Source: CAZEQJ01 sp964514385
GTDB taxonomy: Bacteria > Bacteroidota > Bacteroidia > Cytophagales > Cyclobacteriaceae
Assembly: GCA_964514385.1 (NCBI GenBank)
Contig: CAZEQJ010000019.1
Coordinates: 1-59,256 of the forward strand
Direction of reading: 5' to 3'
DNA length: 59,256 nt
The stretch's first letter is position 1. Each line of letters begins with the position of its first letter. The notes under the pieces are model-generated. The model made no database searches. It was not told where the DNA came from and saw only the letters and a program-made list of their open reading frames with translations. Positions 50,713 to 59,256 of the stretch are shown piece after piece. The translations under genes and the position numbers were made by a program.

Positions 50713-51723
50713 ATGAAAAACCAGATCAGGGAAATTCTTACAGCATTACAATCAAAGTTTATCCTTCTTAAGCAATCCCGTCACCCGGATCTTTTTTCAG
50801 AGGCAAGAATCAAAAATAACTGGTTTATACCGGAATTCATCGAAAAGAGTGGTGAATCGCTGGCACATATGCTAAGTGAAGCCAGTATTTCGGAATGGAT
50901 TGACAGGATATCATTGCCGGAGACCTCACGTGAAGTAGGGTTGATTATGGCAGGAAATATTCCAATGGTGGGATTTCACGACCTGATATGCGTATTGGCA
51001 TCAGGACATAGAGCCAGAGTTAAACTAAGCAGCCAGGATGAAGTATTAATGAAGTGGGTGATTTCCCGGATTGCAGAGATCAATCCATTATGGGCCGATC
51101 GTATATCTCTTGCAGGTAGCATGAAAGGGATAGATGCCCTGATCGCAACCGGCAGCAATAATTCTGCGCGTTATTTCGAGTACTATTTTAGTCATATCCC
51201 AAAAATTATTCGTAAAAACAGGACAAGCGTTGCTATCCTCGATCCAGGAAAAGAAGATGACCTCAACGACCTGGCAGATGATATTTTCCTGTATTTTGGG
51301 CTGGGTTGTCGAAATGTATCCAAGCTTTTCGTGCCTTTCAACTTTGATCCTGCTGTTCTTTCTGCGCCATTTAGTCGTTATTCTCATCTAACTGACTACA
51401 ACTCATATGCCAATAACCATACGTATCATCATGCCATTCTGGCAATGAATGGGGATAAATACTTCGATTTTGGCCATATTCTACTATTGGAATCATCTAA
51501 ATTACATGCACCGCCTTCACTTTTATACTACGAGGTATACGAAAATATGGAAGAGCTATTGGCTAAAATTGATGCAGCAAAAGACGAACTGCAATGTATT
51601 GTCTCGGGTCACGAATTGCCCGGCATAACCACCATTAAACCGGGAGGCACACAAAAACCAACACTACTGGATTATCCGGATAATGTGGATGTAATGGCCT
51701 TTCTAAAGGTTATTGGCGAATAA
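50713..51723 (+). CDS. Acyl-CoA reductase, LuxC-like
   Basis: 336 residues from ATG 50713. LIMAGNIPMVGFHDLICVLASGH (NADP-binding region) and AILDPGKEDDLNDLADDIFLYFGLGCRNVSKLF cover the LuxC family; Cys in FGLGCRN is at the position of the nucleophile forming the acyl-enzyme. The family reduces acyl-CoA or acyl-ACP to aldehyde. In Bacteroidota the product and pathway are not defined. A TTG at 50686 is rejected as start because it is part of the -7 element TAAATTTG. Confidence 0.88.
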   Translation: MKNQIREILTALQSKFILLKQSRHPDLFSEARIKNNWFIPEFIEKSGESLAHMLSEASISEWIDRISLPETSREVGLIMAGNIPMVGFHDLICVLASGHRARVKLSSQDEVLMKWVISRIAEINPLWADRISLAGSMKGIDALIATGSNNSARYFEYYFSHIPKIIRKNRTSVAILDPGKEDDLNDLADDIFLYFGLGCRNVSKLFVPFNFDPAVLSAPFSRYSHLTDYNSYANNHTYHHAILAMNGDKYFDFGHILLLESSKLHAPPSLLYYEVYENMEELLAKIDAAKDELQCIVSGHELPGITTIKPGGTQKPTLLDYPDNVDVMAFLKVIGE

Positions 51724-51727
51724 TCGT

Positions 51728-54700
51728 CTATCGACCTCTGAGTATTTCAACCCAGCCTGAGAAATCCCCGGAAGCGTTAGTTTCACCTTCAGGTAATAGT
51801 TCTACAGGCACTGAAAGCTGATAATAATACAGGCCATCTTCAAGGTCACTTCCATCCCAGGTATTATCATAATTGGCATTACGATATACTACCTTTCCCC
51901 AACGGTTGGTAACCACCAACGAACTTCCTTCCGGCAGATTACGAACAAAGAATGTCGAGTTCACGTCATCCTGATCCGGATTAGGCGTAAACAGGTTAGG
52001 TACAAATATGCTTCGGTCTTCTCCTATTACAAATAGAAGTTCTACAACACAGCCATTATTGTCGGTAACCTCCGCAATAAAATCACCTGATGGAATAGAC
52101 GGGATGGTCACATCATAGAAGTTATCTGTGCGATTGGTTGAAGTAAAATCTCTGATGATAAAACCATCGCCTTCTTCCAGTATTCGAACAAAATAAGGAT
52201 TGGCGTCAGAGGCGGTACCTCCCTGAATATCCCCGACCGTAACTGATCCGGTTGGACGTTCCGGTAGCGAAATAGTTGTCCTTGTGATGGCGGCAGATAA
52301 AGGGAAATCCGGCTCCCGAATTTCTATATCTTCTACGATACGGTTAACCCGGCATCCCTGTTGCTGCTGGAATACTTCAACGGTATATGAGCCTTCATCA
52401 ATGACTCCATCAATACCGGAAAATTCTATATCAAACGGACTGGACCTTAACACTCCGGTTGCCGGTACTGTGGAATGAATCACCTGAAGGTTGCCATCTG
52501 TAAACTCTTTGGAAACGGTGTAGAAGAAAGGCTGCGTAAAATCACCTTCAATATTTTCAATTCGAATAACACCGTAATTATCATCTGCTTCGGGCAACGT
52601 AGGAATTGGAGCACAGAAAACATCATTAGCTGCTACCTCATAATCTACAGGCGTAATGCCACCGGTAATGGTACGATCAACTGTAAAGTTGCAGGCATTC
52701 TGATTGTTTGGTGCTGAAATATTGATGTTGTACGTCACGTCTTTATCCAGGCCAAATATTCTGAGGGTATCCACAATATTATTCGGATAATTCAATTCAA
52801 TCGGATCTTCATCTGGGTTTGTAATGTTGCTTACTGTTACATCAAACGGGCCGGCAATAAAGGTTCTGGCGAAATCGATTTTCACCAGTAAACCACCCCC
52901 TCTTTCAAGATCTTCGCATATTGGTGAAACGGTCTGCACTGTGGCTTCAATACCGTTGGGCTGATCAACGACAAAAACAAAATCATTCGAACAACCGATA
53001 GCATCTGTCACTGTGAGTATCTGCTCACCACCTGCCACATTCGATACCTGCCGTGAGCCGGAAAGGTCAAGGTCTCTGCTACCGATAGCATAAGTATAAG
53101 GGCCCACTCCACCGATTGGCTCAGTGATCTCAATCACACCATCTGCGGTATTGCAATTGGCATTTTCAACTACATTTACTCCACCCGGAAGCAATATCTC
53201 CGGATTTGTAGGAACAGTGACATCTGTAAGTACTATGCTGCATCCGGTAGAGTCAATAATACTTATGTTCTGGAATGATTTAAGGTAAATAATAGCGCTG
53301 GAACCATTTTGGATGTCCGCTATCTTGTTTATTCCACCAAGCAGACCAGATGAAAACACTTCATAATTTCCTGTTCGGTTTAGCTGCAATAACGCCTGTA
53401 CACTGTCGCCAAAACAGTCAATTGTAGCAGGAGGTCCGCCAAAGCTCGTATTTACTGTGGCACTTAGCTGTAGGTCATCCTCAAGTCTGATGGAATCTCC
53501 TATGATTTCGCAACCACTACCATCAGAAACGGTATAGAAATAATTTCCGGAAGGCAATCCTGTGAATCTGTATGGCTCAGACCCTACGGTAAATGTAGAC
53601 GTTTCACTGGTAAGCTCGATCGTATATGGAGCTGTACCACCGGCTATCGCAAACCGAATGATGCCGTCATTCTGATTACACGTCGGATCAGTAACCTGAG
53701 GGAAGCCGTCAGCGACTCTGAAATCACTTTCTACCGTAACGAAAAGGGAATCAACACAACCACCTCCGCTTTGATCACGTACGGTGAGCTGGTAAGTTGC
53801 GGGGAATAGGTTGCCAATGCTGAAAGTGCCATCTGGGTCAACCCTTGAGTCAGACAGAAATACGGTATCGGCAAGCTCAAGGGTGTAATCAAAACCACCG
53901 GAACCACCATCTACAAATACTCTGATACGGCCATCTGCCACAATATCACAGGAAGCATCTGCTATTGCGCTTGCCCCGATAAAGAATTCGGTAGAATCAC
54001 AAAGCGGAGCACAATTCGTCAGATCCTGATCAATTTGAATGGTATCCACGGGAATGGAACAGCCCGAAGCTGATGTGATATTATACACATACAAACCAGA
54101 GGACAATCCGGAAACAAGACGAGTCCGGGTAGAAAACACCGTATCTAACTGACTAAACGTAGTATCATTTATTTTATCAAGGACCAGCCTGAATGGTGAG
54201 TCACCCCCAAGCAAACTAAATTGAACGCTACCTTCATTATCTTCACATTCAGCCGCATTCACAATAGGCGCTGTATTCAGTGAAAACTCTACTCCTACTA
54301 CTACCAGAGCAGTATCAGCACATCCTTCAGGGCTTTGGTCGATAAGATTGAGCAGGTAGGTGCCCGGAGGTACGTTAATGATATTAAATGAGGTATTGGT
54401 AAGTCCGGTCCTCGACCCGATGATGGTAGTATCTTCACTGGTCAGTGTATAATCGTAATTACCTGATCCTCCGTCAACATTTACAAAAACGGTTGCATCC
54501 GCAATATCCTGGCACGAAGCGACACCACCGCTGGCAAACACACTGAAATTGAGTGTATCACATTCCGGCGCACAGATATCATCAAGAGATGAACGCACGA
54601 AGAAGTCAATCGTATCGGCCACAATGGCATCGGTAGCGCAACTTAAATCACTTTCAAGCTCTACCACTATCTGATTAAAGGCATTCTCAACAATGCCTGT

Positions 54701-57700
54701 CGGTTGATAAGTATCGGATGTCTCTCCAGATAACACAGTATTGGAATACCACCGGATGGATGGGTTAATTCCACCATTGCTGAAGTTCGCAGTAAGTGCT
54801 GGTATAGATGATGGACAAAGGGTATCTGCAACAGGTGAAATCGTAATAACGGGAGTCAATGCTCCTGTGGTGGAAATAACCAATGTATCTACCGTTTCGG
54901 CAGTGGCGCAGGATTGGGTCGTAAAATCAATAAGACTGATAAATACCGTATCGCCATCCGTCAAGGAATCGGTTGCATACTGAAGCCCATTTAGCCCGGG
55001 AACAGTAGCACCATTTACCCGCCATAACACGCTGTCTACGGACAGGAAATTCGAGGTGGTAGCATTGATGACGATAGTATCAGTATCACAATAAACGTCC
55101 AAAGGAGTAGAAAGGGCTACTGTTGCCGTAATATTATTGGAAAAGTCAATATATACGGAGTCATTACTAATACAACCCGATACCGAATCAATTACGGTAA
55201 ATAAATTAAAAGCGTCATCAACTAACAAAGCAAGGCTGTCATCAACATCGGTAAGCGTTTCGGTCCATACACCATTGATAAAGAATGAATAATCACCTGT
55301 ACCTCCGCTTAAGGTAGTGTTGTAAACTGGATATTCACCAACACAAGATACCACAGAATCTTCCAGTATATTGAAATCAATAGCAGGTATCACATTTATT
55401 GTAACAGAGTCACGTGAGCTGCAGCCATTATCGTTAAAAACAGTAACAAAATAGGTAGTTGTATCGGTAGGTGCTCCAAATGGATTATTAATAGTAGAAT
55501 CTGATAACGTAGGATTGAAATCCCATAGATAAGTGCTGCCTCCGGATGCTGATAGGGCTACAAAATCACCTTCACATATCGTCTGATCGGGGCCGGCTTC
55601 GGCAACCGGTAATGGATTTACCGTTATAATAACAGTATCTGAGGTCGTGGTCGAAGAAACACAACCCGTCAGCGCGGGGTCGGTGACCGTAACCAAAACA
55701 GTTACCGTATCCTGATCCTGTAAGCCTGATGTGGCAAAGGTGGAACCAGAACCTGATGCAGTTCCATTGATAAACCAATCAATATCAGGATTTAGGCCTG
55801 CTTCACTAATATCAGGTGTGAATGTTACCATTTCACCCTCGCAAACCACATCGGAAGGATCAGAAATTATTGTAACTGTTGGATCAAAATCATCTTCGAT
55901 AGAGACAATAGTGGTATCGTTATATACACATCCATTTGTATCCAAGACCTCAAGATAAACTTCAAAACTGCCAATAGAAGCACTGGAAACGGTAAAATCG
56001 GCGCTGTTTCCTGTCTGGCTGTCATCACTTCTGGACCATGCATATGTAGCAGCGGTTACTCCCGATGGTATGGTTACGGGATTATTGATACATGTATTTA
56101 CAGTATCGGGCAGGTTCAGGGGTAATATCGGGCTTACAGCTACATATGCAACAGACCGTATTGAGCTTACACAAAGTGTGGTGCTATCTATTGCTTCTGC
56201 GTAATATACATTACTTACGGATGTATCCGGCTGAAAAGTAGTACCTGTAGCAAAGAGTGTGCCTCCGGTAGGCTGCGTGAACCAGTTTATAAATCTGCCG
56301 GCGATCGAATCAGCCGAAATGGTAGGTACAACATCTCCTGAGCAGAAAATAAGTGTATCCGCTGGTATAATCACATCAGCAGGTAATGGGTTTTCCGTTA
56401 CGATGACTGCCACCCGGCTCGCGCTTACACATCCAGTGGTTGTATTTCTAAGCTCAGTGTAGAATGTTCCGGAGCCTGCAGGAGTAAAGTTGAGACCTGT
56501 ACTGAGTAATGTACCTCCGGTAGCAGCGTCAAACCAGCGTACCTGAAACCCGGGTCCGGGGTTATTCACACTTAAAGTCGGAACCGGATCTCCTGCGCAA
56601 TAAGATGCATTTGTAGCTCCTGTGACGAGCGGTGGTATCGGGAATTCTGTCATAGTGGCCGAAACGCGACCGGTACTGGTACACCCGGCGCTTTCATCAA
56701 CTACCTCAGCATAAAATATACCAGGACCCGGAGGAGTAAAGCTAAATCCTGTACCTACCAGAGATCCACCGGCAGGCGCATCATACCAATCCACCCGGAG
56801 TCCCGGTCCCGGATTGTTTACACTTAATTGGGTTATCGGCTGACCTGCACAATAAGCGTTATCTGATGCACCTGTAGGATTAGCAGGTATTGGGTTTTCA
56901 GTAACGGTCGCTGCAGCTCTTCCTGCACTGATACAACCTGTGGTTTCATTTACAATTTTAGCGTAGTAGGTGCCGGCTGAACCAGGGGTGAAAACTACCT
57001 GATCAGTGGCCAGAAGCGTTCCCGCAGTTGGAGCATCATACCAGTCGACTCTAAAACCAGCACCCGGGTCATCAACACTTACTGAAGCAATGGGGTCACC
57101 GGCACAATATTCACCATTTACAGGATTTATCGCATCAGCAGGAAGCGGATTGATATTTATTGTAAAGCTAACTGTCATCAGCCCGGGACAATTACCATTA
57201 TCCCCCTGTATTGTAATCACATCTCCGTCAATAAAATCAGCAAAGGCTAAAGTAAGGTCCAGGGCAGCACCAGTACCGGCTGTAGTTCCGCCAACCGGAG
57301 TGCCATTGACTAATACCTGATAGTCTACGCCCAACTGGCTGCCATCCAGGCTCACCGTGATGTCATCGCCTGCACATACATCCTGCGGATCAGTGTTGGT
57401 GATATTAAATGAGGTGGGTAGCGGAATTTCATTGATCGTGAAGCTGCCCGTCATCAACTGGGTACAGTTGCCGTTATCTCCTTCTATTGTCACCACGTCG
57501 CCATCAGTGAAATCTGCAGCGACTAAAGTAAGGTCCAGGGCTGAACCAGTACCAGATGTGGTACCACCAACCGAAGTACCATTGACCAGCACCTGATAAT
57601 CTACGCCTGCTTCGCTGCCATCCAGGCTCACCGTGATGTCATCGCCTACACAAACATCCTGCGGATCTGTGTTGGTGATGTTGAATGCTGTAGGTAACGG

Positions 57701-59256
57701 AATTTCATTGATCGTGAAGCTGCCCGTCATCAGTTGCTGACAGCTGCCGTTATCTCCTTCTACTGTTACCACGTCGCCATCAGTAAAATCAGCAGAGGCC
57801 AGAGTAATGTCCAAAGCAGCGCCAGTACCTCCAGTAGTACCACCGACCGGAGTGCCATTGACCAGCACCTGATAGTCTACTCCCAACTGGCTGCCATCAA
57901 GGCTTACGGTGATGTCATCGCCTGCACATACATCCTGCGGATCGCTGTTGGTGATATTGAATGCGGTGGGTAGCGGAATTTCATTGATCGTAAAGCTGCC
58001 CGTCATAGCTACTGTACAGAGTCCACCGGAAGTTGCTTCAACGGTTACTACATCGCCATCGGTAAAATCAGTAGAGGCCAGAGTAATGTCCAAAGCAGCG
58101 CCAGTACCTCCAGTAGTACCTCCGACCGGAGTACCATTGACCAATACCTGATAATCTACGCCTGCTTCACTACCATCCAGGCTTACGGTAATGTTATCGC
58201 CTACACATACATCCTGCGGATCGGTGTTGGTGATATTGAATGCTGTGGGTAACGGAATTTCGTTTATTGTAAAGCTGCCCGTCATCAGTTGGGTACAGCT
58301 GCCGTTATCTCCTTCTACTGTCACCACATCGCCGTCAGTGAAATCTGCAGCGGCTAAAGTAAGGTCCAGGGCTGCACCAGTACCAGCTGTGGTACCACCA
58401 ACCGGAGTGCCATTGACCAGCACCTGATAGTCTACTCCCAACTGGCTGCCATCAAGGCTCACCGTGATATCATCGCCTGCACATACCTCCTGCGGATCGG
58501 TGTTGGTGATGTTGAAAGTTGTGGGAAGTGGAATTTCGTTGATCGTAAAATTGCCTGTCATGAGCACCGTGCAGAGTCCACCGGAAGTTGCTTCAACGGT
58601 TACCACATCGCCATTAGTAAAATCAGCCGAGGCCAGAGTAATATCCAGAGCAGCGCCAGTACCTCCTGTAGAACCACCGACCGGAGTGCCATTGACCAAC
58701 ACCTGATAATCTACTCCCGCTTCACTGCCATCCAGACTTACGGTGATGTCATCACCTACACAAACATCCTGCGGATCTGTGTTGGTGATATTGAATGCTG
58801 TAGGTAACGTAATTTCGTTTATTGTAAAGCTGCCCGTCATCAGTTGCGTACAGCTGCCATTATCCCCTTCTACTGTCACCACATCGCCATCGGTGAAATC
58901 TGCAGAGGCTAAAGTCAGATCCAGTGCAGCGCCAGTACCGGCTGTGGTACCGCCGACGGGAGTACCATTAACCAATACCTGATAGTCTACGCCCAACTGG
59001 CTGCCATCCAGGCTCACTGTGATGTCATCACCTGCACACACATCCTGCGGATCAGTGTTGGTGATATTAAATGCGGTGGGTAGTGGAATTTCGTTGATCG
59101 TGAAGCTGCCCGTCATCAGTTGCTGACAGCTGCCATTGTCGCCTTCTACCGTCACCACGTCGCCATCGGTGAAATCTGCGGAGGCTAAAGTAAGGTCCAG
59201 TGCAGCGCCAGTACCTCCTGTAGTACCACCGACCGGAGTACCATTAACCAATACCT
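51728..59256 (-). CDS. Giant T9SS-exported repeat protein/adhesin with CHU_C-type C-terminal domain (5' end outside window)
   Basis: At least 2508 residues; the frame is open at the window edge. From N to C: a partial then seven complete 92-93-residue Ig-like repeats (57113-59053), four Ig-like repeats of the YCAGDP...WYDAPTGG type (56102-57112), several PKD/Ig-like domains (about 54.6-56.1 kb) with DPSDVVCEGEMVTF-like starts, a tandem two-domain SprB-like duplication (53.47-54.58 kb), further SprB-like domains, and a gliding-motility/T9SS type-B sorting domain at the end (RSIFVPNLFTPNPDQDD, VTNRWGKVVYRN, WDGSDLEDGLYYYQL). Cysteines are regularly spaced two per domain. The protein should be exported by T9SS and bound at the surface, acting in adhesion or gliding. 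The numerous plus-strand ORFs at 57-59 kb are antisense shadows of its repeats. Confidence 0.92.
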   Translation of the reverse strand, partial: VLVNGTPVGGTTGGTGAALDLTLASADFTDGDVVTVEGDNGSCQQLMTGSFTINEIPLPTAFNITNTDPQDVCAGDDITVSLDGSQLGVDYQVLVNGTPVGGTTAGTGAALDLTLASADFTDGDVVTVEGDNGSCTQLMTGSFTINEITLPTAFNITNTDPQDVCVGDDITVSLDGSEAGVDYQVLVNGTPVGGSTGGTGAALDITLASADFTNGDVVTVEATSGGLCTVLMTGNFTINEIPLPTTFNITNTDPQEVCAGDDITVSLDGSQLGVDYQVLVNGTPVGGTTAGTGAALDLTLAAADFTDGDVVTVEGDNGSCTQLMTGSFTINEIPLPTAFNITNTDPQDVCVGDNITVSLDGSEAGVDYQVLVNGTPVGGTTGGTGAALDITLASTDFTDGDVVTVEATSGGLCTVAMTGSFTINEIPLPTAFNITNSDPQDVCAGDDITVSLDGSQLGVDYQVLVNGTPVGGTTGGTGAALDITLASADFTDGDVVTVEGDNGSCQQLMTGSFTINEIPLPTAFNITNTDPQDVCVGDDITVSLDGSEAGVDYQVLVNGTSVGGTTSGTGSALDLTLVAADFTDGDVVTIEGDNGNCTQLMTGSFTINEIPLPTSFNITNTDPQDVCAGDDITVSLDGSQLGVDYQVLVNGTPVGGTTAGTGAALDLTLAFADFIDGDVITIQGDNGNCPGLMTVSFTININPLPADAINPVNGEYCAGDPIASVSVDDPGAGFRVDWYDAPTAGTLLATDQVVFTPGSAGTYYAKIVNETTGCISAGRAAATVTENPIPANPTGASDNAYCAGQPITQLSVNNPGPGLRVDWYDAPAGGSLVGTGFSFTPPGPGIFYAEVVDESAGCTSTGRVSATMTEFPIPPLVTGATNASYCAGDPVPTLSVNNPGPGFQVRWFDAATGGTLLSTGLNFTPAGSGTFYTELRNTTTGCVSASRVAVIVTENPLPADVIIPADTLIFCSGDVVPTISADSIAGRFINWFTQPTGGTLFATGTTFQPDTSVSNVYYAEAIDSTTLCVSSIRSVAYVAVSPILPLNLPDTVNTCINNPVTIPSGVTAATYAWSRSDDSQTGNSADFTVSSASIGSFEVYLEVLDTNGCVYNDTTIVSIEDDFDPTVTIISDPSDVVCEGEMVTFTPDISEAGLNPDIDWFINGTASGSGSTFATSGLQDQDTVTVLVTVTDPALTGCVSSTTTSDTVIITVNPLPVAEAGPDQTICEGDFVALSASGGSTYLWDFNPTLSDSTINNPFGAPTDTTTYFVTVFNDNGCSSRDSVTINVIPAIDFNILEDSVVSCVGEYPVYNTTLSGGTGDYSFFINGVWTETLTDVDDSLALLVDDAFNLFTVIDSVSGCISNDSVYIDFSNNITATVALSTPLDVYCDTDTIVINATTSNFLSVDSVLWRVNGATVPGLNGLQYATDSLTDGDTVFISLIDFTTQSCATAETVDTLVISTTGALTPVITISPVADTLCPSSIPALTANFSNGGINPSIRWYSNTVLSGETSDTYQPTGIVENAFNQIVVELESDLSCATDAIVADTIDFFVRSSLDDICAPECDTLNFSVFASGGVASCQDIADATVFVNVDGGSGNYDYTLTSEDTTIIGSRTGLTNTSFNIINVPPGTYLLNLIDQSPEGCADTALVVVGVEFSLNTAPIVNAAECEDNEGSVQFSLLGGDSPFRLVLDKINDTTFSQLDTVFSTRTRLVSGLSSGLYVYNITSASGCSIPVDTIQIDQDLTNCAPLCDSTEFFIGASAIADASCDIVADGRIRVFVDGGSGGFDYTLELADTVFLSDSRVDPDGTFSIGNLFPATYQLTVRDQSGGGCVDSLFVTVESDFRVADGFPQVTDPTCNQNDGIIRFAIAGGTAPYTIELTSETSTFTVGSEPYRFTGLPSGNYFYTVSDGSGCEIIGDSIRLEDDLQLSATVNTSFGGPPATIDCFGDSVQALLQLNRTGNYEVFSSGLLGGINKIADIQNGSSAIIYLKSFQNISIIDSTGCSIVLTDVTVPTNPEILLPGGVNVVENANCNTADGVIEITEPIGGVGPYTYAIGSRDLDLSGSRQVSNVAGGEQILTVTDAIGCSNDFVFVVDQPNGIEATVQTVSPICEDLERGGGLLVKIDFARTFIAGPFDVTVSNITNPDEDPIELNYPNNIVDTLRIFGLDKDVTYNINISAPNNQNACNFTVDRTITGGITPVDYEVAANDVFCAPIPTLPEADDNYGVIRIENIEGDFTQPFFYTVSKEFTDGNLQVIHSTVPATGVLRSSPFDIEFSGIDGVIDEGSYTVEVFQQQQGCRVNRIVEDIEIREPDFPLSAAITRTTISLPERPTGSVTVGDIQGGTASDANPYFVRILEEGDGFIIRDFTSTNRTDNFYDVTIPSIPSGDFIAEVTDNNGCVVELLFVIGEDRSIFVPNLFTPNPDQDDVNSTFFVRNLPEGSSLVVTNRWGKVVYRNANYDNTWDGSDLEDGLYYYQLSVPVELLPEGETNASGDFSGWVEILRGR
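56102..57112 (-). repeat. Four tandem Ig-like repeats (YCAGDP/WYDAP class)
   Basis: Repeats of 83-85 residues, each with YCAGxP (FCSGDV in the fourth), xxLSVNNPGPG, W(Y/F)DAPTGGTLL, F(T)PxGxGxFYAE and GC(x)SxxR motifs. They match the Ig-like domain associated with CHU_C proteins. The fourth copy is most diverged. Confidence 0.85.
57113..59256 (-). repeat. Seven and a partial 92/93-residue tandem repeats with two-unit higher-order pattern
   Basis: Repeat boundaries at 59053, 58777, 58498, 58222, 57943, 57667, 57391 (276 or 279 bp each). Type A units carry CAGDD, SQLGVDY and EGDNGSC; type B carry CVGDD/CVGDN, SEAGVDY and, in two of three, EATSGGLC with one extra residue. The order N to C is A-B-A-B-A-B-A, i.e. 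a 185-residue (about 555-bp) double unit. The array continues beyond the window. The last copy is diverged. Confidence 0.9.

Noticed and set aside
57006..58982. Series of 79-104-residue plus-strand ORFs at regular spacing
   Set aside because: They are antisense images of the 276/279-bp adhesin repeats: same period, no independent start signals, low-complexity Ser/Pro/Val composition. Not genes.
57113..59256. Regularly spaced repeats as a possible CRISPR array for the orphan Cas6
   Set aside because: Period is 276-279 bp with coding similarity over the full length and no unique spacers; it is a protein repeat.

Overview
The window looks like a draft scaffold from a Bacteroidota member, most likely a marine Cytophagales (Flammeovirgaceae/Fulvivirga/Marivirga-like). 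The reasons are: a giant secreted protein with a gliding/type IX secretion C-terminal domain, a type IX secretion plug protein (DUF5103), DUF5723/DUF2911/DUF3276/GSCFA families, a two-component kinase with Reg_prop/Y_Y_Y sensor, promoters of the TTTG-N18-20-TAnnTTTG type, few Shine-Dalgarno sequences and many TTG/GTG starts. A run of ten Ns (15481-15490) marks an assembly gap. No tRNA, rRNA, insertion sequence or CRISPR array is visible, and no gene-free stretch exceeds 300 bases. The longest spacers are 15750-16019 and 23525-23752.

Layout. 1-7.3 kb: end of an NhaC antiporter, an RNase D-like exonuclease, an A+T-rich pair (Cys-rich secreted peptide plus 6-bladed beta-propeller lipoprotein), a YigZ-family protein, a GNAT-like protein, a family 2 glycosyltransferase, a BtuF-like metal/cobalamin-binding protein and an M42 aminopeptidase. 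7.4-8.5 kb: rpsF-rpsR-rplI with promoter and terminator. 8.6-22 kb: envelope and repair genes, namely M23 lipoprotein, GSCFA hydrolase, a Ku-TPR-small protein operon, a DUF5723/lipoprotein pair, a deoxyhypusine synthase homologue with an OmpA/PD40 protein, a universal stress protein, 3-methyladenine DNA glycosylase and DUF2911. 21.7-28.7 kb: a sodium:solute symporter preceded by a translationally coupled 40-residue membrane microprotein, then the divergent operon ilvD-ilvB-ilvH-ilvC behind a very strong terminator-like palindrome. 28.7-34.7 kb: a sensor kinase and a PIG-L deacetylase. 34.8-43.6 kb: two plus-strand operons, first helicase-associated-repeat protein, lipoprotein, MFS transporter and sirtuin, then a split transketolase with a VWA gene between its halves and an ABC-F ATPase. 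43.6-51.7 kb: ECF sigma factor with a fused anti-sigma/beta-barrel protein, the T9SS plug protein, an orphan Cas6 homologue, ychF, a PUR-alpha-like DUF3276 protein, DUF58, ferredoxin and a LuxC-type acyl-CoA reductase. 51.7-59.3 kb: a >2500-residue T9SS substrate built from several classes of Ig-like repeats and truncated at its N-terminus by the window edge.

Functional links. The four ilv genes cover three consecutive steps of Ile/Val synthesis. Plug protein and the giant adhesin belong to the same export route. The ferredoxin and acyl-CoA reductase are driven by two divergent promoters that physically overlap. Most of the window is ordinary chromosomal core. The less ordinary elements are the Cys-rich peptide/propeller pair with an internal terminator, the symporter microprotein, the ilv leader palindrome, the orphan Cas6, the VWA insertion in the transketolase operon, and the two-unit higher-order repeat of the adhesin.
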